Shown: positions 17,551-26,939, counted from the first letter of the stretch. The stretch: 64,000 bases of DNA from an uncultured Lachnospiraceae bacterium (GCA_910579935.1 CAJTVQ010000008.1:1-64000), one strand, 5' to 3'. The notes: a model not told the origin generated them from the sequence alone. Made by a program: numbers and translations.

Positions 17551-19050
17551 ATGGCGGAAAAGCGGATGAATCAGGATGAAAAGAGGGAGTATTTAAAAGA
17601 AATTGACAGAGTGATCCACAGGGGGCCCTATGGGGCCGACTGGGAATCGCTGTCGGAGTATGAGGTTCCGGACTGGTTCCGGAAAGCAAAATTCGGTATT
17701 TTTATTCACTGGGGGCTGTACAGTATTCCGGCGTTCGGTGATGAATGGTATTCCCGCAAGATGTATATGCAGGATTCGCCTGCGTATGAGCACCATGTGC
17801 GGACTTATGGGGCGCATAAGGATTTCGGTTATAAAGATTTTATTCCGCTGTTTACGGCAGAGAAGTTTGATGCACGGGAATGGATCGCGGTTTTTAAGCA
17901 GGCAGGAGCCAGGTATGTGATTCCGGTAGCGGAGCACCATGACGGATTTCAAATGTATGCATCCCGGATTTCCCGCTTTAATGCAGCGGAAATGGGTCCC
18001 CAGAAGGATATTATCGGCAGTCTGAAAGAGGCGGCAGGGGAGGCCGGACTGGTGTTCGGGACTTCTTCCCACCGTGCGGAGCATCAGTGGTTTATGGGGG
18101 TCGGAAAAGAGTTTGACAGTGATATAAAAGAACCGCTGGCATGTGGTGATTTCTACTGGCCTTCGGTACAGGAGCAGCCGGATCAGATGAACATTCGTTC
18201 CGGTCCTTATCCCACGGAGGAATATTTGGAAGACTGGCTGCTTCGGACTTGTGAACTCATCGACCGCTATCATCCGCGGCTTTTGTATTTTGACTGGTGG
18301 GTACAGCATGACGCTTATAAGAAGGTATTCCAAAAGGCGATGGCTTACTATTATAACAGGGGGGCAGAACATGGATTTCCCACCGGGGTCTGTTATAAGC
18401 AGGATGCCTGTGCGTTCGGCTCCGGTATCGTGGATGTGGAGCGGGGAAAATTTGCGCAGGCAAAGCCCTATTACTGGCAGACGGATACGGCGATTGCCCG
18501 TAATTCCTGGTGCCATACGACAGATTTAGACTATAAGGACAGTTATGAGCTGATCTGTTATCTGTGCGATGTGGTGAGTAAAAACGGAAATCTGCTGCTG
18601 AATGTGGGCCCGAAAGCGGATGGCAGCATACCGGAAAAGGACAGGGAGATTCTGGCGGATATCGGGAAGTGGCTGGAGGTGAACGGGGAAGCGATTTACG
18701 AAAGCCGGTGTTTCCGGTTTGCACAAGAAGGTCCGACAGGGGAGACGGAAGGGCAGTTTTCCGATAAGAAAGGGATCGTGTACACGCCGGAGGATTTCCG
18801 GTTTACGGCGGCGCATGGGAATATATATGTCATCTGCCTGAAATTTCCGGAGAACGGAAAGATCACCGTGCGGTCTTTGTACAGGGAAAGGGATCTGAAC
18901 CGTGCGGTTTTCCACGGACTGATACGCAGGGTATCGGTGCTGGGATCCAGGGAAGACGTGGTTTGGCGGCAGGACGGGGAAGGGCTGCATGTGACGGCAG
19001 AGACTGTGAAGAGCTGTTTCCCCGTTGTGGTGAAGGTAGAAGTGAAGTGA
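17551..19050 (+). CDS. GH29 alpha-L-fucosidase
   Basis: Family 29 alpha-L-fucosidase, 499 aa, without a signal peptide and so cytoplasmic. The family start motif KFGIFIHWGLYSIPAF is present; HHDGF follows, and the nucleophile Asp is residue 248 in LLYFDWW. Length fits the catalytic domain plus a short C-terminal beta-domain. The gene is 63 bp after GH42 in the same direction, so both are probably on one transcript. Its role would be release of terminal fucose from oligosaccharides such as fucosylated xyloglucan fragments or host glycans. Confidence 0.94.
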   Translation: MAEKRMNQDEKREYLKEIDRVIHRGPYGADWESLSEYEVPDWFRKAKFGIFIHWGLYSIPAFGDEWYSRKMYMQDSPAYEHHVRTYGAHKDFGYKDFIPLFTAEKFDAREWIAVFKQAGARYVIPVAEHHDGFQMYASRISRFNAAEMGPQKDIIGSLKEAAGEAGLVFGTSSHRAEHQWFMGVGKEFDSDIKEPLACGDFYWPSVQEQPDQMNIRSGPYPTEEYLEDWLLRTCELIDRYHPRLLYFDWWVQHDAYKKVFQKAMAYYYNRGAEHGFPTGVCYKQDACAFGSGIVDVERGKFAQAKPYYWQTDTAIARNSWCHTTDLDYKDSYELICYLCDVVSKNGNLLLNVGPKADGSIPEKDREILADIGKWLEVNGEAIYESRCFRFAQEGPTGETEGQFSDKKGIVYTPEDFRFTAAHGNIYVICLKFPENGKITVRSLYRERDLNRAVFHGLIRRVSVLGSREDVVWRQDGEGLHVTAETVKSCFPVVVKVEVK

Positions 19051-19147
19051 AAGAGCGGACGGCTTTTCACGCGCAGATGCCGTTACCGGGGACGGATGAA
19101 AGCCTTGAATGGTAACGGGTTTAAAGATCAGGAAAGGAACGGGAAAA

Positions 19148-21331
19148 ATGAAGATCGGAAATGAGATTAAGGAGAAGGCGGAAATTCTGTTAAAGGAGCT
19201 TACGCTGGAAGAAAAAACCGGAATGATCCACGGGGCAGGACTGTTTCGGACGAAGGCAGTGGAACGGCTGGGGATTCCGGCTCTTTACATGTCGGACGGC
19301 CCGATGGGAGTAAGGGCGGAATTTGAGGATGCAGCGTGGGTTCCCGCCGGGGAGACGCAGGATTATGTTACTTATCTGCCCAGCAATGCGGCAATCGCGG
19401 CTACCTGGAACAGGGAGCTGGCTTATGAGTGCGGAAGCGTGTTGGGAGAGGAAGCCAGGGGGCGGGGAAAAGATGTGATTCTGGCTCCCGGAATTAATAT
19501 TAAGAGAAGTCCTCTGAACGGCAGGAATTTTGAGTACATGAGCGAAGACCCTTATCTGACGGCGGAACAGTGCGTGCCGCTGATACAGGGAATCCAGGAG
19601 CACGATACAGCTGCATGTGTGAAGCATTTTGCCGTGAACAGTCAGGAAACGCAGCGGCTGTGGGTTGACACGCAGGTGGATGAGAGAGCGCTTCGCGAAA
19701 TCTACCTGCCTGCTTTCGAAGCGGCAGTAAACCGTGCAGGCTCTGCTTCCATTATGGGCGCATATAACCGGCTCCGCGGGGAACACTGCTGTGAAAGCCA
19801 GTTGTTGTTAAACAAAATTCTCAGAAAAGAATGGGGATATGAGGGAACGGTAATTTCCGACTGGGGTGCGGTACACCGGACGAAAGAAGCGGCGTTTAGC
19901 GGTTTGGACCTGGAGATGTCCGTGACCGACAATTTTGACGAATATTATATGGCACGGCCTTTGAAAGAAGCGGTGGAAAAGGGAGAGATACCGGAAGAGG
20001 CAGTGGATGAAAAGGTAAGGCATATTTTATGGATGATGCTGTCCCTTCACATGTTCGATGTGGACAAGGAGCGGAAAACAGCCGTGGATACGCAGAGAAG
20101 ATCCGGCTGCTACAATACGCCGGCCCACAGGGATGCGGCACTGCGTACGGCAAGGGAATCCATTGTCCTGCTGAAAAATGAGGAAGAGCGTCTGCCGCTT
20201 GCGAAAGAGAAACTGAAAAAACTGCTGGTCATCGGCCGCAACGGAAACAAGATCCATTCCAACGGGGGCGGCAGCGCAGAGATAAAGGCCCTGTATGAGA
20301 TATCGCCGCTGATGGGGCTGATGACCCATTTGGGCGGGAACTGTGAGATTCGGTATGTGGAAGGATATTACGAGGAAGAAAAACAGGAAGACGGAACAAA
20401 CTGGCAGGAGGACAGCTTAAAAGAAGGCGGAGGAAAAGAACGGCAGACAGCGCAGGTGAGTGAGGAGACGGCACGGAAGCGGCAGACCCTTTTGGAGGAA
20501 GCGGTGAAGTACGCCAAAGAGTACGAGCAGGTGATATTCGTGGGCGGCCTGAACCACGAATACGATCTGGAAGGACAGGACCGTTCGGATATGAAACTGC
20601 CTTACGGACAGGACGAAGTAATAGAGGCGGTACTGGAAGCCAATCCCGACACCATTATCGTAATGGCAGCCGGTTCCCCCGTGGAAATGGGCCGCTGGGA
20701 GAAAAAGGCAAAAGCCATTGTATGGAACTGGTATGCAGGAATGGAAAGCGGCAATGCCCTGGCAGAAGTACTGTTGGGAGAGACAAATCCCTCCGGAAAA
20801 CTCCCGGAGAGCTTTCCGTACACCCATAAAGACTGCAGCGCCCACTGCGTCGGGGATTTTGCCGAAGAGAAACTCTTGCGATACAGGGAAGGCATCTACG
20901 TAGGATACCGCTATTACGAAAAGCAAAAAGTACCCGTGCAGTACTGCTTTGGACACGGACTCTCATACACGCAATTTGCTTACAGCGGCATAACGCTTGA
21001 AAAGCAGGAAAATGCATCAGAACTTCGCGTAAACGTAAGCTGCACCGTAAAAAATACGGGAAAATACTCTGGAAAAGAAACCGTCCAGCTCTATATCCGG
21101 GATAAAAATGACAAAGTGGATAAGCCCATAAAAGAACTAAAAGGCTACGAAAAAGTGGAACTGGCAGCCGGCGAAAGCAAAAAAGTAAACTTTTGCCTGT
21201 CCGGGAAAGAGTTTGCATACTACGAGGAATCCGCAGGAGCATTCCAAATAATACCAGGAGAATATGAAATTCTGCTGGGAGCCTCTTCACAGGATATAAG
21301 ACTACAGGCAAGTATACACATAAAGGTCTGA
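19148..21331 (+). CDS. GH3 beta-glucosidase / beta-xylosidase
   Basis: Family 3 glycoside hydrolase, 727 aa from the ATG at 19148 (preceded by AGGAAAGG; an ATG 13 codons earlier is less likely). The nucleophile Asp is residue 238 in VISDWGAVH. The upstream sugar-binding KH motif (CVKHFAVNSQE), the second domain (GGLNHEYDLEGQDR) and a C-terminal fibronectin-III-like domain are in the usual order for clostridial beta-glucosidases. There is no signal peptide. It is the last gene of the operon and is followed by a strong terminator. It would finish degradation of the oligosaccharide backbone to glucose; xylosidase or other aryl-glycosidase activity is possible within this family. Confidence 0.93.
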   Translation: MKIGNEIKEKAEILLKELTLEEKTGMIHGAGLFRTKAVERLGIPALYMSDGPMGVRAEFEDAAWVPAGETQDYVTYLPSNAAIAATWNRELAYECGSVLGEEARGRGKDVILAPGINIKRSPLNGRNFEYMSEDPYLTAEQCVPLIQGIQEHDTAACVKHFAVNSQETQRLWVDTQVDERALREIYLPAFEAAVNRAGSASIMGAYNRLRGEHCCESQLLLNKILRKEWGYEGTVISDWGAVHRTKEAAFSGLDLEMSVTDNFDEYYMARPLKEAVEKGEIPEEAVDEKVRHILWMMLSLHMFDVDKERKTAVDTQRRSGCYNTPAHRDAALRTARESIVLLKNEEERLPLAKEKLKKLLVIGRNGNKIHSNGGGSAEIKALYEISPLMGLMTHLGGNCEIRYVEGYYEEEKQEDGTNWQEDSLKEGGGKERQTAQVSEETARKRQTLLEEAVKYAKEYEQVIFVGGLNHEYDLEGQDRSDMKLPYGQDEVIEAVLEANPDTIIVMAAGSPVEMGRWEKKAKAIVWNWYAGMESGNALAEVLLGETNPSGKLPESFPYTHKDCSAHCVGDFAEEKLLRYREGIYVGYRYYEKQKVPVQYCFGHGLSYTQFAYSGITLEKQENASELRVNVSCTVKNTGKYSGKETVQLYIRDKNDKVDKPIKELKGYEKVELAAGESKKVNFCLSGKEFAYYEESAGAFQIIPGEYEILLGASSQDIRLQASIHIKV

Positions 21332-21343
21332 CAAACAATAGAC

Positions 21344-21390
21344 AAGGTGTAAAGTTTTTAGTATTTCCAACAAACTTTGCACCTTCTTTT
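21344..21390 (+). terminator. Rho-independent terminator of the glycosidase operon
   Basis: AAGGTGTAAAGTTT (21344-21357) pairs with AAACTTTGCACCTT (21372-21385) with one G-T pair, followed by CTTTT. Confidence 0.9.
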
Positions 21391-21439
21391 ATGTGACGCA
21401 GGGAAATCCCCCCTGCATTCCGGCATGACAAACGCCCGG

Positions 21440-21468
21440 TTGAAACGCGGAAAAGATAATGCTATAAT
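21440..21468 (+). promoter_or_regulatory. Promoter for tmk
   Basis: TTGAAA (21440-21445), a 17-bp spacer and a perfect TATAAT (21463-21468). The expected start point near 21475 leaves almost no leader for the ATG at 21483 and favours the ATG at 21510. Confidence 0.75.
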
Positions 21469-21509
21469 CATAGTGGAATAAAATGGATAGAGAAAGCAGG
21501 ACAGTAAGC

Positions 21510-22160
21510 ATGGAGAGGAACGGACAGCAGACAGAACAGGGGAGAAAAGGGAAGTTCATCGCATTGGAAGGGATTGACGGGAGCGGGAAGAGCACGCAGC
21601 TTCGGTTGCTGGCAGACAGACTGGAAAAAGAAAACGTGGATTATCATATGACAATGGAACCGACGGAGGCGCCGATCGGCGCAATGCTCCGTCAGATCCT
21701 GAGGGGAAAGATGAAGGCAGATAACAGGGTAATAGCGGCATTGTTCGCGGCGGACCGGCTGGACCATCTGCTGAATGAGGAAAACGGAATTGCAGCGAAA
21801 GTTGAAAACGGCACGACGGTGATCACGGACCGGTATTACTTTTCTTCTTACGCCTATCACAGTGTCGATATGCCCATGGAGTGGGTGATACAGGTAAATG
21901 AGCAGAGTGCGCGGATTCTCAGGCCGACGGTTACGGTTTTCATAGATGTGGATCCCGACACGGCAATGGAACGGATTCTAAGGAACCGGGAGCAGCAGGA
22001 ACTGTATGAGAAAAGATCCAGACTGGAAGCGGTCAGGAAGAAATACCTGGAAGCCTTTGACCGGCTGAAGGAGGTGGAACGGGTGGTCCTTGTGGACGGG
22101 AACGGTTCTTTGGAACAGACGGCGGAGGCTGTCTGGAAAGAAGTAGCGGGCTTTTTGTAA
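21510..22160 (+). CDS. tmk: Thymidylate kinase
   Basis: Phosphorylates dTMP to dTDP in the cytoplasm for DNA synthesis. The protein of about 216 aa has the P-loop EGIDGSGKST, the DR(Y/H) motif in TDRYYFSS and a LID region with basic residues (RNREQQELYEKRS). An in-frame ATG nine codons earlier (21483) is open, but lies only a few bases after the predicted transcription start, so 21510 is preferred. It is followed by cheB-like and cheA-like genes rather than the holB gene often found near tmk. Confidence 0.93.
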   Translation: MERNGQQTEQGRKGKFIALEGIDGSGKSTQLRLLADRLEKENVDYHMTMEPTEAPIGAMLRQILRGKMKADNRVIAALFAADRLDHLLNEENGIAAKVENGTTVITDRYYFSSYAYHSVDMPMEWVIQVNEQSARILRPTVTVFIDVDPDTAMERILRNREQQELYEKRSRLEAVRKKYLEAFDRLKEVERVVLVDGNGSLEQTAEAVWKEVAGFL

Positions 22161-22312
22161 CCCTTGTTTGAACGGTTTATAAAAGTTTTATGAAATACTG
22201 TCTTTTTCTGATACAATTTGCTACAATAGTAGAAATATAAGAACTTTATGTGCGGAATTGGATAGGATAATAAAAAAATCATGCAAACGGAAAGATAGAA
22301 GAGGCGGAAAAA
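22161..22312. promoter_or_regulatory. Spacer with tentative promoter elements before the cheB gene
   Basis: Two TACAAT boxes (22212-22217 and 22222-22227) lie upstream of the cheB gene, but neither has a convincing -35 at 17 bp. There is no terminator hairpin after tmk. Confidence 0.3.
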
Positions 22313-23332
22313 ATGCAAAAAATAAAAGTATTGGTAGTAGAAGATTCTGCAGTATTCCGTGAAATGCTGGTCAAAGGACTGCAGGAGGACCCTGGAATTG
22401 AAGTGGTAGCAGAAGCGGAAGATCCTTTTGAAGCAAGGGATGCCATCGAACAGCATCTGCCGGATGTCATCACGCTGGATATAGAAATGCCGAAAATGAG
22501 CGGCATTGATTTCCTGAAACGGCTGATGCCCCAGTATCCCCTGCCGGTGGTCATGCTGAGCGGTCTGGACGGAAAAGTATTTGAGGCGATGGCGGCAGGA
22601 GCGGTAGATTTCGTGCATAAACCGATGAATCTTTCGCAGACGAATGTAAAGGAGTTTATCCGTCAGGAACTGATCGTAAAAGTAAAAGTTGCCGCTTCCG
22701 TAAATGTAGAAAAACTGGTGCGGAGGGAGATCTTCCATCCGTTCAGGGAAGTGAAACTGACTCGCAAGAACAGCGTGATCGCGATAGGAGCTTCTACCGG
22801 AGGTCCGGAAGCTATCCGGGAAGTAGTCAGCGGATTCGGAAAGGATATTCCGGGAGTTGTCATCGTACAGCATATGCCCGCCGGGTTTACCCGCACTTAT
22901 GCGGAGCGGCTGGACCGGCTCTGTGAAGTGGAGGTAAAGGAAGCGGAAGACGGGGATGAAGTCAGGCCGGGCCGGGTACTGGTCGCTCCCGGCGCCCGTC
23001 AGATGCGGCTGGTAAAGAAAGATATGAGATATTTTGTGACGGTAACGGAGGAGCCGAAAGTAAGCGGGCACTGTCCTTCCGTGGACGTTCTCTTTGATTC
23101 CGTTGCGAAATCAGCCGGAGCGGAATCCATAGGCGTGATCCTGACCGGTATGGGCGGGGACGGTTCCAAGGGAATGAAAGAGATGAGGAACAGGGGAGCT
23201 GTCACGATCGGACAGGATGAAAACACCTGCGTGGTATACGGAATGCCCAAGGTGGCATATGATATCGGTGCAGTGACCTATCAGGTTCCGCTCGGAAAAA
23301 TTGCGGATAAGGTATATGAGATTTTAGGCTAG
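22313..23332 (+). CDS. cheB: CheB-type protein-glutamate methylesterase
   Basis: Two-domain CheB of 339 aa. The receiver domain carries the acidic pocket E10/D11 and phosphoacceptor D56 (LDIEMPKMSG). The C-terminal methylesterase domain carries the catalytic triad: Ser in GASTGGPEA, His in QHMPAGF and Asp in GMGGDGSKG. It would remove methyl groups from, or deamidate, chemoreceptors. It is followed after 11 bp by the CheA-like kinase that probably phosphorylates it. No cheR, cheW or cheY is nearby, unusual for a chemotaxis locus; the receptor-like gene at 58323-59096 is the only chemoreceptor-type protein in the window. Confidence 0.93.
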   Translation: MQKIKVLVVEDSAVFREMLVKGLQEDPGIEVVAEAEDPFEARDAIEQHLPDVITLDIEMPKMSGIDFLKRLMPQYPLPVVMLSGLDGKVFEAMAAGAVDFVHKPMNLSQTNVKEFIRQELIVKVKVAASVNVEKLVRREIFHPFREVKLTRKNSVIAIGASTGGPEAIREVVSGFGKDIPGVVIVQHMPAGFTRTYAERLDRLCEVEVKEAEDGDEVRPGRVLVAPGARQMRLVKKDMRYFVTVTEEPKVSGHCPSVDVLFDSVAKSAGAESIGVILTGMGGDGSKGMKEMRNRGAVTIGQDENTCVVYGMPKVAYDIGAVTYQVPLGKIADKVYEILG

Positions 23333-23343
23333 AGGTGCAGAAT

Positions 23344-24672
23344 ATGGGAGAAAGTTATAGTCCGGAAGGAATGCTGGATTCCTATTTGTATGAATGTTTT
23401 CAATTGCTGGAGCAGATGGAGGATATCGTGTTTTCAGGAGAGTCGGAAGACTTTTTCAGTGCGGGGGATATTCAGGAGATATTCCGCATCCTGCATACGA
23501 TAAAGGGTTCCTCCAGCATAATGATGTATGATAATATCGCGATGGCGGCACATAAACTGGAAGATATCTTTTATTATCTGCGGGAGGCGGCCATAGGGGA
23601 ACTTCCGAAGGCCGGGTTGTCGGAATGTATTTACACGGCAGCGGAATTTATGGCGGCACAGTTAAATAAGATCAAGGAGGGAGAGAATCCGGACGGAAGC
23701 CCGGAGAAAGTGATAAGCGGGGCAGAGCATTATCTGGAGGCGTTAAAATTCCACCTTTTGGAACACGGGTTCGAACTGCCTCCGGACAATATATATTCGG
23801 ATCAGGGGATGTACTATAATGCGCCGCAGAGGAAAGAAAAGCCGAGAAAACCGGTGAAAATAGACTTGGGAACGGAACCGGAGCCAAAGCACAAAATGCA
23901 GCCGGGCGATTATGTCATTTTAAACGGCAGGCAGGGCGGGAAGGATGTTTTGGTCGGAATCCGCATGAGCAAGCTGGAAGAGATTACTCTTTTATCCAAA
24001 AAACTGGTGCGGCTTGACAGGGAAACGGAGAATTTGGAAAAAGAGGAGATCAGGAACCGTCTGCATGAGATCGTGCAGGAACTGAGAGAGTCCGTACAGG
24101 ATATGAGAAAGACGCCGATCGATACCGTGTTCCGCAGGATGAAATTGGTGGTATACGACCTTTCCAACAAACTGACCAAGGAAATCGGCCTGGAGACAGA
24201 GGGAGAGGGACTCCTGGCGGACCGTCTGGTGGCGGAGCAGCTGACGGAGCCTCTGATGCATATCGTGCGCAATGCCGCAGACCATGGGATTGAAGGGGTG
24301 GAGGAACGAAAGAAGAAAGGAAAGCCTGTAAAGGGAACCATATGGCTGAGTGCGCAGCAGAAAGGAAATCGGCTTTACCTGTCGGTAAAGAATGACGGAA
24401 GAGGACTGGATGCCGGGCAGATTTTTGAACGGGCGAAAGAAAAGGGATTCATACCGGAAACGGCGGATATCGGAGATTATACCGAAGAAGAGATCTTTCG
24501 GATGATTACGTGTCCGGGTTTTTCCACGGCGGATAAGGTAACGGAAATATCGGGACGGGGAATCGGTATGGATATCGTGGCGAACCGGCTGAAAGAACTG
24601 GGAGGCGTTTTGCGGATCGAAAACATGGACGGCGGGGGCATGGCGGTGACGATGGAAGTTCCCGTAGATTGA
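23344..24672 (+). CDS. CheA-like histidine kinase lacking the CheW-like domain
   Basis: A 442-aa kinase with an N-terminal Hpt domain (phospho-His H51 in LHTIKGSS), a linker of about 100 residues, a short dimerisation-type helix region (DMRKTPIDTVFRRM) and a CheA-type ATPase domain (N-box HIVRNAADHGIE, G-boxes NDGRGLD and GRGIGMDIV). The protein ends directly after the ATPase domain (GMAVTMEVPVD), so the P5/CheW-like regulatory domain that couples CheA to receptors is absent; so is a recognisable P2 domain. Typical CheA is 650 aa or more. The start is the ATG at 23344, six bases after AGAGGTG. The receiver of the adjacent CheB is the obvious phosphate acceptor. Whether it responds to receptors without P5 is open. 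Confidence 0.85.
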   Translation: MGESYSPEGMLDSYLYECFQLLEQMEDIVFSGESEDFFSAGDIQEIFRILHTIKGSSSIMMYDNIAMAAHKLEDIFYYLREAAIGELPKAGLSECIYTAAEFMAAQLNKIKEGENPDGSPEKVISGAEHYLEALKFHLLEHGFELPPDNIYSDQGMYYNAPQRKEKPRKPVKIDLGTEPEPKHKMQPGDYVILNGRQGGKDVLVGIRMSKLEEITLLSKKLVRLDRETENLEKEEIRNRLHEIVQELRESVQDMRKTPIDTVFRRMKLVVYDLSNKLTKEIGLETEGEGLLADRLVAEQLTEPLMHIVRNAADHGIEGVEERKKKGKPVKGTIWLSAQQKGNRLYLSVKNDGRGLDAGQIFERAKEKGFIPETADIGDYTEEEIFRMITCPGFSTADKVTEISGRGIGMDIVANRLKELGGVLRIENMDGGGMAVTMEVPVD

Positions 24673-24704
24673 ATTTCCATCTTTTCGGAAACGGTTGGAT
24701 GTGT

Positions 24705-24710
24705 TACAAT
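24705..24710 (+). promoter_or_regulatory. Possible -10 box for the pyrH operon
   Basis: TACAAT lies 51 bp before the pyrH start codon; the matching -35 region (TTTTCG) is poor. A promoter in this 89-bp gap is expected, because pyrH begins a conserved housekeeping cluster. Confidence 0.3.
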
Positions 24711-24761
24711 GGAGTCAGATTTTGTAATATATCAAAAATTTGGAATGATAAGGTGGAGATT

Positions 24762-25454
24762 ATGAAGAGAATATTGCTGAAACTCAGCGGGGAAGCGCTG
24801 GCGGGTGAGAAGAAAACCGGATTTGATGAAGACACGGTCAGAGGCGTGGCCCTGCAGGTGAAACAGCTTGTGGAAAATACGCAGGTGGGAATTGTCATCG
24901 GAGGAGGCAATTTCTGGCGCGGACGTTCCAGTGAGCATATCGACCGGACCAAGGCAGACCAGATAGGTATGCTGGCGACGGTCATGAACTGCATTTACGT
25001 ATCGGAAATTTTCCGTTCGGTGGGAATGGAGACAGAGATTCTGACTCCCTTTTCCTGCGGCTCTTTTACCAAAATGTTTTCCAAAGATAAGGCCAATAAG
25101 TATTTTAAGCAGGGCAAAGTGGTATTTTTTGCGGGAGGCACGGGGCATCCCTATTTTTCTACGGACACGGGCGTGGTACTGCGGGCCGTAGAGGTAGAGG
25201 CGGATGTGATATTGCTGGCAAAAGCGGTGGACGGAGTGTACGATGCCGATCCAAGGTCGAACCCGGGGGCTAAGAAATACGAAGAAGTGTCGATTGGCGA
25301 AGTGATCGCAAAGAACCTTCAGGTGGTGGATATGACAGCGTCCATCCTTGCAAGGGATAACCGGATGCCCATGAGGGTATTCGGGCTGAATGAAGAGGAC
25401 AGCATCGTAAATGCGGTAAACGGAAAATTTACAGGGACAAAGATAACGGTTTAG
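24762..25454 (+). CDS. pyrH: UMP kinase
   Basis: Bacterial UMP kinase (230 aa), of the amino-acid-kinase fold, making UDP from UMP. Motifs LKLSGEAL at the start, VIGGGNFWRG and DADPRSNP are typical. The ATG at 24762 has AGGTGGAG seven bases upstream. It opens the conserved order pyrH-frr-uppS-cdsA-dxr-rseP. Confidence 0.97.
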   Translation: MKRILLKLSGEALAGEKKTGFDEDTVRGVALQVKQLVENTQVGIVIGGGNFWRGRSSEHIDRTKADQIGMLATVMNCIYVSEIFRSVGMETEILTPFSCGSFTKMFSKDKANKYFKQGKVVFFAGGTGHPYFSTDTGVVLRAVEVEADVILLAKAVDGVYDADPRSNPGAKKYEEVSIGEVIAKNLQVVDMTASILARDNRMPMRVFGLNEEDSIVNAVNGKFTGTKITV

Positions 25455-25500
25455 GACAGGCTTTTGATAGGAAAAAGAATAAAGTTGGAGGATAATGGAT

Positions 25501-26052
25501 ATGGATGAAAGACTGAAAGTTTACGATGGAAAGATGAAGAAGGCGTTTGAATATCTGGAAGCTGATTTTATGACCATCCGTGCAGGCAGGGCGAATCCCC
25601 ATGTATTGGATAAGATCAGGGTGGATTATTACGGGACTCCTACGCCGATTCAGCAGGTGGGCAATATTACCGTGCCGGAAGCAAGAATGATTCAGATTGC
25701 CCCGTGGGAGAAGTCGCTGATCAAGGAGATTGAGAAAGCGATTCTGGCTTCCGATGTGGGAATCACGCCTTCCAACGACGGCGCGGTGATCCGTCTGGTA
25801 TTTCCGGAGCTTACGGAGGAAAGAAGAAAGAGCCTTGCCAAAGAAGTAAAGAAGAAGGGGGAGGACGGCAAAGTGGCGGTCCGCAATATCAGAAGGGACG
25901 GAAACGATGCCTTTAAGAAACTGGCAAAAGAGGATGTATCGGAGGATCAGATCAAACAGCTGGAGGACGAGCTGCAGAGAATGACGGACAGATACATTAA
26001 GGATATTGATAAACTGGTGGAAGAAAAGTCTAAGGAGATTCTTACCGTATAA
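25501..26052 (+). CDS. frr: Ribosome recycling factor
   Basis: Splits post-termination ribosomes together with EF-G. The 183-aa protein has the family core FMTIRAGRANPHVLDKIRV and the C-terminal RRDGNDAFKKL helix. GGAGG at 25487-25491 is nine bases before the ATG at 25501 but only three before an earlier ATG at 25495, so 25501 is chosen. Confidence 0.97.
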   Translation: MDERLKVYDGKMKKAFEYLEADFMTIRAGRANPHVLDKIRVDYYGTPTPIQQVGNITVPEARMIQIAPWEKSLIKEIEKAILASDVGITPSNDGAVIRLVFPELTEERRKSLAKEVKKKGEDGKVAVRNIRRDGNDAFKKLAKEDVSEDQIKQLEDELQRMTDRYIKDIDKLVEEKSKEILTV

Positions 26053-26074
26053 GGATTCCGAAAGGGGTCGATGT

Positions 26075-26108
26075 AAGGGACAGTCGATGCAGTCGTATTG
26101 TCCCTTTT
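26075..26108 (+). terminator. Possible terminator between frr and uppS
   Basis: AAGGGACA (26075-26082) pairs with TGTCCCTT (26099-26106), and the arm runs into TTTT. If it works, it would separate pyrH-frr from the downstream lipid genes, perhaps only partly. Confidence 0.5.
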
Positions 26109-26192
26109 GGCGGTATATATCACGTATGTTAAATAAGATGGAAGGGGTGCGGCAGGCCGGATTCTGACAGCCGCACGGTCATGGGTGGCAGG

Positions 26193-26927
26193 ATGCAGGA
26201 AAATGAGAACAGCGGAAATAAAAAAATACCGAACCATGTTGCAATTATTTTAGACGGCAACGGCAGATGGGCAAAGAGCAAGGGAATGCCGAGGAATTAC
26301 GGGCATGTGCAGGGTGCGAAGACAGTGGAGGTGATCTGTGAGGAAGCTTACCGGATGGGAATCCGGTATCTGACGGTATATGCTTTTTCCACGGAGAACT
26401 GGAAACGTCCGAAGGACGAGGTGGACGCCCTGATGAAGCTGCTGCGCAATTATCTGAAAACCTGTCTGAAGACGGCGGAAAAGAACCGGATGTGCGTGCG
26501 TATTCTGGGAGACAAGACGGGACTGGACGAGGATATCCGGCGGCGTATTGATGAACTGGAAAAAGCAACGGCGGACAATGACGGGCTTCATTTCCAGATT
26601 GCCCTGAACTACGGCGGCAGGGATGAAATCGTCCGGGCGGTGAAGGAACTGTCGCGGAAGGTAAAGAACGGGGAGCTGGATGCGGAGCAGATCACGGAAG
26701 AGGCGGTAAGTTCCATACTGGATACCAAAGGGCTTCCGGAGCCGGACCTGCTCATACGGACCTGTAACGAACAGCGGATATCCAACTTCCTGCTGTGGCA
26801 GCTGGCTTATACGGAATTTTATTTCACTCCTGTGGCGTGGCCGGATTTTACAAAAGAAGAATTGGAAAAGGCCATAGAGGCATATAATAATAGGGATAGA
26901 CGATATGGTCTGGTAAAGGCTGATTAG
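26193..26927 (+). CDS. uppS: Isoprenyl (undecaprenyl) diphosphate synthase
   Basis: Cis-prenyltransferase of 244 aa that makes the C55 lipid carrier for cell-wall synthesis. The catalytic DGNGRWA motif, GHVQGAKTV, YAFSTENWKRP, NYGGRDEIV and the C-terminal PEPDLLIRT...SNFLLWQLAYTEFYF segments are intact. The ATG at 26193 follows GGTGGCAGG; the ATG four codons earlier has no ribosome binding site. Confidence 0.96.
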   Translation: MQENENSGNKKIPNHVAIILDGNGRWAKSKGMPRNYGHVQGAKTVEVICEEAYRMGIRYLTVYAFSTENWKRPKDEVDALMKLLRNYLKTCLKTAEKNRMCVRILGDKTGLDEDIRRRIDELEKATADNDGLHFQIALNYGGRDEIVRAVKELSRKVKNGELDAEQITEEAVSSILDTKGLPEPDLLIRTCNEQRISNFLLWQLAYTEFYFTPVAWPDFTKEELEKAIEAYNNRDRRYGLVKAD

Positions 26928-26939
26928 GAGGTAGCGTTT

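Noticed and set aside
21857..23071. Minus-strand open frame of 404 codons
   Set aside because: Antisense to tmk and cheB, no features of a protein.
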